Shown here piece by piece: positions 1-8,923 of a stretch of DNA of 64,000 nucleotides. The stretch covers positions 3,805,516-3,869,515 of the forward strand of contig OX463822.1 of the NCBI GenBank assembly GCA_949825045.1, given 5' to 3'. The translations under genes and the position numbers were made by a program. How positions within the stretch are numbered: position 1 is the stretch's first letter; the number at the start of each line of letters is the position of its first letter. Source of the DNA: Argyresthia goedartella. Taxonomy: Eukaryota; Arthropoda; Insecta; Lepidoptera; Argyresthiidae. The notes under the pieces were generated by a model. That model did not search any database. It had not been told where the DNA came from and saw only the letters and a program-made list of their open reading frames with translations.

Positions 1-853
1 TCGGCTAATGTTAATGTTAAAGGTGAAAATTTAGAAATTGTAGATAGTACGGTATTCCTAGGAATCACCTTAGATAATAAGCTTCAGTGGGGCCCACACA
101 TAGATAAGCTATCAAAAAAACTCAGTAACGCAGTTTATGCAGTTAAAAAAATCCGTCTTTTTACGGACGTAAAATCAGCTACTTCCATAGCATTATGTCT
201 TACGGCATACTGCTGTGGGGGAACGCTGCAGACATTAACATAATATTTGTGCTGCAAAAGAGGGCTGTTCGTGCAATCTACAATGTGGGTCCCAGAGAGT
301 CACTGTGTTGTAAATTTAAGGAAATTAACATTATGACAGTGCCATGTCAGTATATTTATGAAAACCTAATGTACGTCCACAAAAATATTGATAAATTTCC
401 TAAGAATAGCGACAGGCACAATGTCAACACTAGAAATAGGAATAAACTAGCTATACCTACTACTAGGCTCCATAAGGTTAATGTATCTTTTAAAGGGCAA
501 TGTATTCGCTTTTACAACAAAATACCGACTGAGTTACAAGAATTGTCTGTAAATAAATTTAAAAATGTTGTTAAAAATCAGTTAAGTAAAAAAGGTTACT
601 ACAAAATATCAGATTATGTAGAAGACGAGAAAGCTTGGGAAGGTGTTTGCTCCAATTCTGTAAAGAATAACGTATAAATCTGGAGGTTTCTAGTCGCCTC
701 TTTGCCTCCAGCAACTAAAACATTGAGGTGACGGAATTCAAATTGAGTTCTATATTTCCCTGTACCTTAAACATGTGTTAGTTTAAGATTTGACATTCTC
801 CAAATGTTACCTATGTGTTTCTTATGGAAATAAACTCTTTTTGATTGATTGAT
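1..853 (+). pseudogene. Non-LTR retrotransposon 3' end (CR1/jockey-like RT C-terminus), copy 1
   Basis: This is the C-terminal part of a reverse-transcriptase ORF followed by its 3' UTR, cut by the window edge. Frame 1 reads an RT segment with FLGITLD and LQWGPHI to about position 180. The frame then shifts and continues from 195 to 677 (MSYGILLWG, LQKRAVRAIYN, KGYYKISDY). Compared with the copies at 9192 and 43512, roughly eight codons around the LVYFSY motif are missing at the shift, so the copy is dead. The 3' end is a short TTGA microsatellite (about 840-853) rather than poly(A). The other full-tail copies here end in TTTGAC or TTGACTA units, so this copy belongs to a diverged subfamily. 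The RT family is known; the exact clade is inferred. Confidence 0.85.
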
Positions 854-1062
854 CAAGGGTCCCGGGTTCGAGTCCCGGTGGGGGCAAATATTTGTTTGAT
901 GAGAACGGATGTTTGTACCCTAGTCATGGTTGTTTATCTATCTAAGTATAATATTTTATCTATATAAGTATGTGTATCGTTGTCTAGTAGCCAAGATACA
1001 GGGAATCCTAGTTTGGGGCTAGATCAATGTGTGTAAATATTGTCCAAGGTATTATTATAATT
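854..1062 (+). repeat. tRNA-derived SINE (family SINE-A), 5'-lacking copy
   Basis: It begins inside the tRNA-like head at a B-box (GGTTCGAGTCC) and runs through the shared body to a TATTATTAT-type tail. The same body occurs in reverse at 5823-7844, 49921-50155 and 52148-52398. The head upstream of the B-box is missing exactly where the LINE tail ends, which suggests that LINE insertion split the SINE. Confidence 0.75.
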
Positions 1063-1084
1063 CTTACATCTGTACATATCGAAA

Positions 1085-1213
1085 AATGAGAAAAATACAG
1101 AACACAGTAAAAGAAGGTTGAATCTCCGCATAGCGAATAATGGGAAAAATACAGAACACAGTCAAAGAGGGTTGAATCTCCGCGTAACGAATAATGGGAA
1201 AAATACAGAACAT
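1085..1213. repeat. 54-bp tandem repeat, about 2.4 copies
   Basis: The phrase GGGAAAAATACAGAACA recurs with starts near 1085, 1139 and 1193, a 54-bp period. Units one and two also share GGTTGAATCTCCGC. No coding function is apparent; the short open frames on both strands simply read the repeat. Confidence 0.75.
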
Positions 1214-1427
1214 CTAAATGTTCATAAAGGCTACACGGAAACAAACCAACTTATAAAAATTAAATTCACACGAACTCGTTATTACATTTATGAAGCATAA
1301 TATACATAAATATCATCTCTTGTTGTCATACAAAAAACAAAAAAACATGACTTACCGAGAGCCCGCGCGACACATCTCGACATTTTGGCGGTCACTGACG
1401 ACACTTGCGAGTACGCAGGGACCCCAC

Positions 1428-1745
1428 GGTCCCCACTGAAATTAGCTTTCAATGGGTATTCCAAGAAACTTCGTGTCATTTACTGATTCTAACGTGTTTC
1501 TGTTAAACACTGGTCTCAACTTGCCTGACATTTGGAAGTGAGAATTTGATGTACTTGGTTTTGCCAGCGATTTACAATAAATTATTAACTGTGAACTAAT
1601 TCAAGGTTAACGACAATACACCATTAACATCATAAAAATCTTCTTTTTGTCTTTCTATTTTGAAGACCAGTCAGGTATCATCAGCAAACAACACTACAGT
1701 CAACAGTCAATTTATCCACCATTAAAGGTTCAATATCCACCGTTA
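1428..1745 (-). pseudogene. Non-LTR RT fragment (palm region), decayed
   Basis: On the minus strand this fragment aligns by eye with the RT segment of the LINE at 8924-10018. It extends further 5', reaching the FADDT catalytic motif (plus-strand complement near 1675-1690). Both ends are abrupt and the frame is broken, so it is a small internal relic. Confidence 0.7.
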
Positions 1746-1827
1746 TAATATACCAGACGCCATTTTAAATTAATTTCTTCATTGGCGGACTTATAACAGG
1801 GTAAGCACACTGTATACCTAAGAAATC

Positions 1828-1886
1828 AAAACAGCTTCACGCCTTTCCCCTTTACAGGATGGTGGAGGCACCCACATTTAGCAAGC
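1828..1886 (-). repeat. SINE-B copy, left part (split by LTR element)
   Basis: This matches the 3' end of SINE-B (complement of ...GGCGTGACG). The same SINE resumes at 3106-3139 (CAAGCCCATCGCC...), where the inserted LTR element ends. CAAGC occurs on both sides (1882-1886 and 3106-3110) and is the target-site duplication of that insertion. Confidence 0.6.
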
Positions 1887-3105
1887 TTTGCCAGAGGCAA
1901 TTATAAGGACAGCGACATCTTCGGGGGTAAAGTAAAAGGCTTGAGATGCGCGCAAATACGAGACTAGACTAAACTAGACTAATTTTATTATAGGAAATCC
2001 TAAGCTTATATACAACTTACTACAAAACTACGTGATGAATATAAATATACCTTATCTGTAACGGTCGTCAACTTATCTTAACATTACGTGGAAATAGATA
2101 TTTTCGCATATCGTGGCGGGCATATGTGCCGGCACAGATACTCCCCCCTTTAGGGAAAAAATAAATGAATGTACTTATAACAATGGAAGAAATCTAAGTT
2201 AGATAAATAAACATAAATCAGATAGTAATAGCGCATACTTCATTAATATTTTATCTTTATCTAAAGGTAATCTTACACGAATTAGAAAAATAAAGGAACT
2301 ACGGTTATGTGAATTCTACGTAAGTTTAAAGAATAACTTAATATTTACCTACAGGCGAGCCTTGTAAAACTACATAAAATAATGAAAAAACTGGAAAACA
2401 GAAAAGCACTAGGAAAATGGGGCTTCGCGGTTAGTAAACGAACCTAACCTATAACTGGAAAAGATCCGCAGGAGAGTCGTCTGATGCTGCAGCCTACACA
2501 AGGATGATTGTGCTGAATCAGCGTCAGCTGTAGGCAGTCAATGGTTTCGTACGTCATGTGTACGTGCGTGCTCTTCACTCTTGAGTGAATATTAAGTTGT
2601 CGATTGATGAAATTTGTGTGCCTAAAAACCTTGGGATTTGGCAACATAGGGCACATCTTTACACCAATCGTTTATATATATATATATATATATATATTAT
2701 ATCTCTTCAGTGATTTGATTATTCTTCGTGCGATGTTCTTCCTGGATGATTTCAATATTCGTTGAATTAGGTATAACGATGATGTTTCAATACTCTTCTG
2801 GGGGCTGGAACGGCTTCCTATGTCTTGAACTTGAAAAAACTGCTTGCTGTGAATGAATTTGCCGACGCGTTCGTCGGCTGACTATCGGTTCATTATTCTT
2901 GCGGTATCTTGAGTTCGATGCGGGAAATCTTCAGTTGAAATCTTTCGGCTTCTGGTCCGTCATGGCTTGCTTGATGTCGTCTTGGTTGCCGAAGTCGGGG
3001 CTCGGCGGTTAAATATACCTTATCTGTGACGGTCGTCAACTTATCTTAACATTACGTGGAAATAGATATTTCCGCATATCTGTGGCGGGCGTATGTGTCG
3101 GCACA
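1887..3105 (-). mobile_element. Non-autonomous LTR retrotransposon, copy A (5' LTR truncated)
   Basis: In minus orientation the 3' LTR is 1887-2136 (about 250 bp), beginning TGTGCCGGCA and ending TGGCAAA. It is preceded by a purine tract (complement of CTCCCCCCTTT at 2140-2150). The internal region 2137-3010 is clearly homologous to the internal part of copy B but holds no gag or pol. The opposite LTR (3011-3105) keeps only its first 95 bp; its other half, the primer-binding site and the first internal bases are gone. 5-bp CAAGC target duplications flank the element. The LTR carries an insert relative to copy B, so the copies are not recent twins. Confidence 0.85.
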
Positions 3106-3139
3106 CAAGCCCATCGCCACATCTATGGGAAATGAAGGT

Positions 3140-3637
3140 TTCCAGAACCTTTTTTTTTTTTTTTTGATGCCCGGGGGAAAATCCCTGACGGATACCGCCG
3201 AGGCGCGGGGGCGCCTCGTATGTGGGGCTTGCACCCACTAAAAACCCCCGGGGTGGCCGTCATGGTGCATGGTGAGGGCAGCTCCGGGACCGCTGGTGAC
3301 ACGCACCGGAACTGTCCCCAGCACCCAGGGAGGAAGCATCTCAACTTCCTCCCACTTCACGACGGGAACGGCCACAACCAATCCCGTCGTAAACTCCTCG
3401 CGGCGCACTGTTGCGATCAAGGGCCCCCGCCCCGACCGCTTGCGACCGCCAGCGACCGCCCTGGGAGAGCTTCAGGTGCCCTCCCAGTCGTCGTCTTGGA
3501 GTCATAGGCGTTCAGAGTTGGAAGTCTGAACGCCCATAACTCCGGTTCCCTTTTAGGGGCCTCTTACGCCAAGCAGGGATTACTGTAGATGTATTCTTTC
3601 TCCCGACCTACAGGGATAAGGCTAGGTTCCAGAACCT
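3140..3637 (-). mobile_element. Poly(A)-tailed retroposon with 11-bp target duplication
   Basis: A GC-rich element of about 475 bp (3151-3626) lies between perfect direct repeats TTCCAGAACCT at 3140-3150 and 3627-3637. A T15 run at 3151-3165 is the poly(A) tail in minus orientation, so it moved by target-primed reverse transcription. Its composition contrasts sharply with the AT-rich surroundings. Frames of 60-95 codons exist on both strands, but none resembles a protein I know. It could be a SINE or the 5'-truncated 3' end of a LINE. Confidence 0.75.
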
Positions 3638-3993
3638 AGGCTAAGGTTATTTTCTTCAAAAATATGAAGCCCGTGGCGCGGCTTCGTACTTTAATCACTG
3701 AAATCGAAAAAAAAACACATTCCGTCAAGAGATAAGCATAATGAATGCTGGCTACTTCTAATGTTAGATGAAAACATAAAATTCAAATTTTGAAATGGAT
3801 GCGCGTCCGCCGCCGTCTTGAATTCCCAGATAAAATCCTTTACGTTTTTCAAAAAAAGTTCTCCGTATTATAATAATATAATTATAAATCTTTTTATTTC
3901 AGGTATAAAAACCCATATTGACAAATACCTTAAAAACTAGAGATATATAACATTTTATGAACCTAATCTAACTTACTTTAACTTAACTTAAAC
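3638..3993. other. 3' flank of the gag-like ORF, nothing recognised
   Basis: AT-rich sequence with an A-run near 3710 and several AATAAA-like words. No RT, LTR or SINE is visible, so the partner ORF expected of a complete LINE is absent downstream. Confidence 0.4.
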
Positions 3994-5202
3994 CTAGCTA
4001 GGGATTTTCTTCCTCGTCGGTCTCGCCTCCCTATAGCGTCTGTATACGATGCCTTCCGGCCAGTAGTCCTTGGCCAGGAACATCTTCTTGAGTTCGGCCG
4101 GCACCCGAAGTTTAAACGACAGGAAGTCCTTTGGTCTTTCTGACTCTAAAGGACTTATCTGCAGCGTAATCGTCTTCTGACTGCAAGGCGGAACCTGGAC
4201 ATTCTTTACCCTTTCCTGGATGTGACGCTCAATGTCCTCTTTGGTCATATTCACGTCGAGCCTGGAAAGGTATATCTGCGTCGTGGGAGCGGCAGCTTTG
4301 AGGCTGCACTCGGCGGCGGGGGCGGTGCCACGCTGATTGCGGCTGCGTCTGGAGCGGCGTTTCCTGTTGTGGACCAGGATAAATCCGTCTCCATCAACGG
4401 TCGCATTCGGCGGGCCGCGGGCGGGCCTGGCCAGCGGTGCGCGCGGCGCAGCCTGCAGCTTTTGTTGTTCGGCGGCGGGCGGTGCGGGGTGCGGGCGGCG
4501 GCGGCGGGCACGGCGGGACACAGCAGCATACGTGTCCTTCTGGGGTTCCGGTGTTTTGGATGGACCAGAAGAGACCGCATCAGGTGCTGGTCGAATTGGC
4601 TTCGTGACGTCACGAGGCGGTGCGGTATTCGTCGACGCGGGCTTAGCAACCCGCGTAACTAGGTCAGTCGCTTGTTGGGCGTTTTTGCTGACCGTCGCGT
4701 TGTCGGCACGCGCGTCGGCTATTCGCTGCGTCGGCAGCGAGGTATGAGCCTGACGCAATACTGACAACTCACGTTTGAGGTCAGCGCAGATGCCTTCCGA
4801 AGCCTCCAACTTGCTTCGAATTTCCGTGACGTCACCCTGGAGCCGCACGATATCCTTCAGCAGCCGGGTGACATCGACGTGGTCGAATGTCACCGGCGGC
4901 AGCTTGTTGAGGTCGCGGTCCACGTAGGTCGGGACATCATCGGGTTTGGTCTCCTTGAACACCCGGAAGATGTCCTGGAGATCCTTCTTCCCGCTCGCAG
5001 CACCCCTCCGCCCGACGAGGCGCACGGTGGTGACGGCGGTTTCCTGCAGCACTTTCTTGGCGGCGGCGATCTCAGCCTCCTTGAAGCTGGTCGAGCAGAT
5101 CTGCTCCAGCGAGAGCTCGTCCATCACGTCCAGCTTCTGTTGGACGAAGGCGAGCAGCTCGTTCACCAAGATTGTGTCTGCGCGCTTGGCTGGTACAGCC
5201 AT
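3994..5202 (-). CDS. Gag/ORF1-like protein of a retroelement, intact 402-residue frame
   Basis: An uninterrupted GC-rich frame from ATG at 5202 (good A/G-rich context) to a stop at 3994. The N-terminal ~130 residues contain MDELSLEQIC, LPPVTFDHVDVTRLLKDI and a heptad-like stretch around residues 115-150 that fits a coiled coil. Residues ~190-300 are a basic Ala/Pro/Arg-rich linker (RRARRRRP, RKRRSRRSR) suited to nucleic-acid binding. The C-terminal ~100 residues (IYLSRLDVN, FLSFKLRVP, YWPEGIVYRRYRE) look RRM-like, as in LINE ORF1 proteins. I recall similar frames repeated in arthropod genomes, always tied to transposons. No RT follows within 2 kb. Product class is inferred; an expressed domesticated gene is possible but unproven. 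Confidence 0.6.
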   Translation of the reverse strand: MAVPAKRADTILVNELLAFVQQKLDVMDELSLEQICSTSFKEAEIAAAKKVLQETAVTTVRLVGRRGAASGKKDLQDIFRVFKETKPDDVPTYVDRDLNKLPPVTFDHVDVTRLLKDIVRLQGDVTEIRSKLEASEGICADLKRELSVLRQAHTSLPTQRIADARADNATVSKNAQQATDLVTRVAKPASTNTAPPRDVTKPIRPAPDAVSSGPSKTPEPQKDTYAAVSRRARRRRPHPAPPAAEQQKLQAAPRAPLARPARGPPNATVDGDGFILVHNRKRRSRRSRNQRGTAPAAECSLKAAAPTTQIYLSRLDVNMTKEDIERHIQERVKNVQVPPCSQKTITLQISPLESERPKDFLSFKLRVPAELKKMFLAKDYWPEGIVYRRYREARPTRKKIPS

Positions 5203-5811
5203 GGTATTAATATTGCGAAACTAGGTAGTCGCTAATTTCCGGGGCATCGTCACGGACGCTGCTAGGAAGCGTCCGTTCGTGCCGGTGTCACAGTTGCAAT
5301 TGACGATCCCAACATGCACTGTTTAACTAACATAAAATCAATAAAGGTAGTTCGTATTGGTTTGTTGGAGTTTTGGGAATAACTTAAGTAATAAAGTTAT
5401 AAAATCTGACTGTAAACAAATGTGCACCGATTAGTTTTGTTAGACTTAAAAGAAACATTGACCAGAACCATTTAGCCAAAACTCAGTTCTATGTATGGCT
5501 CGTTAGGAAGTAAGTAATTTAGTCTATCACAAAGTCACTCTTATGATCATTCGAGATCATAAAATAAAGGTCATTTATCTTCTGGCCAATTACTTGCACC
5601 ATGGCAAGAAATACAAAGTTCTGGGTAAGCAAGTCTTGACTTGTAATTTGTTATTTTTTACAATACTCTGTCCTGCAGTAATTCAATGATGACGGTGTAA
5701 AAAGGTGGGTACGGCGCGGATGTTTTATTATTTTAAGACGTTGTTGTCTAAATAAAGCCAGGGATTGATGCCATTGTTGGAACCCCACTGAATGAATGCC
5801 GTATGACATCT
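5203..5811. other. 5' flank of the gag-like ORF, unassigned
   Basis: The first ~130 bases are fairly GC-rich and contain a small dyad (GACGCT/AGCGTC around 5255-5270), plausibly the 5' UTR of the ORF at 3994. The rest is AT-rich with no recognisable gene or repeat. Confidence 0.4.
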
Positions 5812-7855
5812 TTGAAATTAATAAATAATAATAATAATACCTTGGGCACTATTTACACACATTAATCTAGCCCCAACTAGGATTCCCTGTATCTTGGTTA
5901 CTAGACAACGATACGCATACTTATAAATACTATACTAAGATAGATAAACAGCCATCACTAGGGTACAAACATCCATTTTCATTGTGCCGGCAAGTACGCC
6001 CGCCACAGATATGCGGAAATATCTCATCACGTTCTATGTCTTATGCACGTCATCAATAACATGTACCAACCTAGTATATAAGCTAGGATTTCCTATAATA
6101 AATTAGTCAAGTATAGTCTAGTATTTGCGCGCATCTCAAGCCTTTTATTTTACTCCCGAAGATGTCGCTCTCCTTACAATTGCCTCTGGCAAAGTGGTGA
6201 CCCGACTTCTGAACATCAGCAACCTTCGGTAATAGCAGCATGGACCCAGCCGCGAAGAAAACTCCGTGCAAGTGCAAGCAAGAAGCACTTCGCCCAAGAT
6301 CGCCGAGCCCCGACTTCGGTTTGCATACCTATTTCAAACCACGCTGCAGAACTCCATAATCAAGACCCCACCCAAACCAAGACGACATCAAGCAAGCCAT
6401 GACGGACCAGAAGCCAAAAGATAAATAATTTCAACTGAAGATTTCCCGCATCGAACTCAAGATACCGCAAGAACAATGACCTGATAGTCAGCCGACTGCT
6501 GATATATCAAAATGGAGCTCGCACCAGCAGAAACGAACGCGTCGGCAAATTCATTCACAGCAAGCAGTTTTTTTTTTCAAGTTCAAGACATAGGAAGCCG
6601 TTCCAGCCCCCAGAAGAGTATTGAAACATCATCGATATACCTAATTCAACGAATATTGAAATCATCCAGGAAGAACATCGCACGAAGAATAATCAAATCA
6701 CTGAAGAGAGAGAGATATATATATTTATATATAAACGATTGGTGTACAAGATGTGCCCTATGTTGCCAAATCCCAAGGTTTTTAGGCACACAAATTTCAT
6801 CAATCGATAACTTAATATTCACTCAAGAGTGAAGAGCACGCACGTACACATGACGTACGAAACCATTGACTGCCTACAGCCAAGGTTACAGATTTAATGC
6901 TGACGCTGATTCAGCACAATCATCCTTGTGTAGGTACGGTCGCAATTATAAACAAACAGTGATTACAAGTTCAACGACGTGCGATGTAAATTGACTCATC
7001 GATTCCTGAAAAACACGGGCGGCTGCAGCATCAGACGACTCTCCTGCGGATCTTTTCCAGTTATAGGTTAGGTTAGTTTACTAACCGCGAAGCCCCATTA
7101 TCCTAGTGTTTTTCTGTTTTCCAGTTTTAAGTTTATTTTATGTAGTGTGCGGCCAGACACAAGACTCGCCTGTAGGTAAATATTATGTTATTCTTTAAAC
7201 ATATGTAGAATTCACATAACCGTAGTTCCTTTATTTTCCTAATTCGTGTAAGAGTTACCTTTAGATTAAGTTGAAATATGCTCTATTACTGTCTAGTTTT
7301 ATTTAACAATAACTTTCCTTAGATATAAAAATAGATTAAGTTAAAGTATGCACAATTAAGATCTGGTTTTATGTTTATAAAAATCCTACTAGTTATTATT
7401 GCAGTTGATATAAGTTTGTTATGGTATACACATTTTTAAAGTTATTTCGATTCATTTAAGGTTATTGTTTGATTCTAACTTAGATTTTTGTTCATTGTTA
7501 TAAGTACATTCATTTATTTTTTTCCCTAAAGGGGGGAGTATCTGTGCCGGCACGTACGCCCGCCACAGATATGCGGAAATATCTCATCACGTACTATGTC
7601 TTATGCACGTCATCAATAACATGTACCAACCTAGTATATAAGCTAGGATTTCCTATAATAAATTAGTCTAGTATAGTCAAGTATTTGCGCGCATCTCAAG
7701 CCTTTTACTTTACTCCCGAAGATGTCGCACTCCTTATAATTGCCTCTGGCAAATTCATCAAACAAATATTTGCCCCCACCGAGACTGGAACCTGGGACCC
7801 TTGGCTTCGTAGGTAGGGCACTGCCGACTCGGCCATTCGGGTCGTTGAAATTAAT
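5812..7855 (-). repeat. SINE-A copy with 11-bp target duplication, split by an LTR element
   Basis: SINE-A body runs 5823-5982 and its tRNA-like head runs 7759-7844. Together they make a ~246-bp SINE in minus orientation with an (ATA)n tail at the left. TTGAAATTAAT occurs at 5812-5822 and 7845-7855 as its own target duplication. The head reads an A-box-like TGGCCGAGTCGG and a decayed B-box. The interruption is LTR copy B. Confidence 0.85.
5983..7753 (+). mobile_element. Non-autonomous LTR retrotransposon, copy B (complete)
   Basis: Two nearly identical 211-bp LTRs (5983-6193 and 7543-7753) start TGTGCCGGCA and end TGGCAAA. Target duplications TTCAT lie at 5978-5982 and 7754-7758. TGGTGACCCGAC at 6196, just inside the 5' LTR, is a candidate primer-binding site. 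AAAGGGGGGAG at 7528-7538 is the polypurine tract. The 1.35-kb interior has no gag, protease, RT or integrase. The 106-codon frame at 6512 is not retroviral-like. This is a TRIM/LARD-type parasite of some autonomous element not present here. Confidence 0.9.
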
Positions 7856-8230
7856 TGAGCTCTGATAGGTTAGATTAGGCTCATAATCATTCATTGAATC
7901 ATTGTTTTTAGGTAACATACTAAAATGAGATCCTGATATATTTAAACTTGGGTGCTTATTAGTTTATCACCCACTTTGGGCAAGTGTGTGACGTAAAGAA
8001 CCAAATAAAGTATATAGCGAAAACCTAATATTAACAACATCTTATAGGCGGTGGCGAAAAGTTTCATGTATCAGTATCGTCAGTATCGTTCTATTTCTTG
8101 GGTTGGATCTAGGCATGGAAAGAACTAAATAGGCTAACTATTATGCTTGTTAAAATAATAATCCTGATAGCACCATGAGTACATGAGCCAATGAGATGAC
8201 ATAGGGGCGTAGTCTTGAATGAGATTTGGC
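7856..8230. other. Unassigned spacer
   Basis: Plain AT-rich DNA between the SINE and a GC-rich tract. I see no repeat or gene. Confidence 0.4.
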
Positions 8231-8249
8231 GATGTGATTGGTCGAGACT

Positions 8250-8460
8250 GGAAGGGTAGGTAGTAGAGTAGGTAGGGCTGCGCCTACGCCGAAAAGCCGG
8301 GATTTGACAGGGTAGGGAGACCGGGTTTAGACACGGAACAGGGGAGTCGACAGCGAGGAGGACTTCATCAAGCGGAAGAACAGGAAGTGCGGGAGTTTTT
8401 CTGGTGCCGGGCGCGAGAGGCGAGACTACGGCGTCAAAAGGCCTTCGCCGAGTGGTGAGT
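8250..8460 (+). other. GC-rich tract ending at a splice-donor-like site (possible first exon)
   Basis: This tract is markedly GC/CpG-richer than its surroundings and ends CCGAGTG|GTGAGTAA near 8454, a good donor on the plus strand. The opposite strand carries a 132-codon frame (8109-8507) rich in Pro and Arg that looks like a composition effect. A 5' UTR exon with promoter is one reading; an unrecognised GC-rich retroposon is another. Confidence 0.25.
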
Positions 8461-8573
8461 AAAGGTACACGTGGTAGGCATCGGCTGTCGAGTGAAGGAT
8501 AGCACAAAGTGGTAAGTCTATTTTATTTTGTTACATTTCAGAGATGTGGAGAATTATAATTACATAGCGTCAC

Positions 8574-8818
8574 GCCTTTTCCCATGCGGGGTGGTAGGGG
8601 CACAACTGTGTCCACTTTGAGCCGGTTATTTCATGCTCCGCCTTGGCTGACAATTAGCACATCGCCGCAGCTATGGAGTAGTAAAGGTTTCATTACGATG
8701 TTTTCCATCACCGTTGGAACGTCCGTATAATGTACTTAAAATGGATTGATTGTCGTATTTGTACATGGTCGGGAGTCGAACCTGCAACTTCTGTGTGAGA
8801 GGCAAGCGTGGGCGGAGC
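8574..8818 (-). repeat. SINE-B copy, near full length
   Basis: From the 3' tail (complement of GGCGTGACGC) at the left to the tRNA-like head at the right, with a B-box complement in GGGAGTCGAACCTGC near 8770. Its closest full-length relative is 53251-53532 on the opposite strand. Confidence 0.8.
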
Positions 8819-8823
8819 TCTTT

Positions 8824-8880
8824 ATAATCAGTTCTCTGGATTCGAATCAGATTATGATTCGAATCCAGAGAACTGATTAT
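8824..8880. repeat. Perfect hairpin, 26-bp arms and 5-base loop
   Basis: Arms 8824-8849 and 8855-8880 are exact reverse complements around GATTA. Each arm holds GGATTCGAATC, itself palindromic and B-box-like. The sequence continues the SINE-B 5' flank, and a single non-inverted relative lies at 10070-10130. Confidence 0.9.
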
Positions 8881-8923
8881 TGTCATTCAGTAGTTATAGT
8901 TAATAAATTTATCATTAAGTGGC

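Noticed and set aside
854..930. Possible functional tRNA gene at GGTTCGAGTCC
   Set aside because: Only the B-box half is present and the same sequence recurs as a dispersed family with a common body, so it is a SINE.
4222..5235. Several 90-150 codon frames antisense to the gag-like ORF
   Set aside because: Shadows caused by the high GC3 of the minus-strand ORF; composition is implausible (runs of Gly/Ala/Arg).
6512..6832. 106-codon frame inside LTR copy B as a gag remnant
   Set aside because: No zinc knuckle or capsid motif, not preserved in copy A, and it spans the (TA)n-rich part of the interior.
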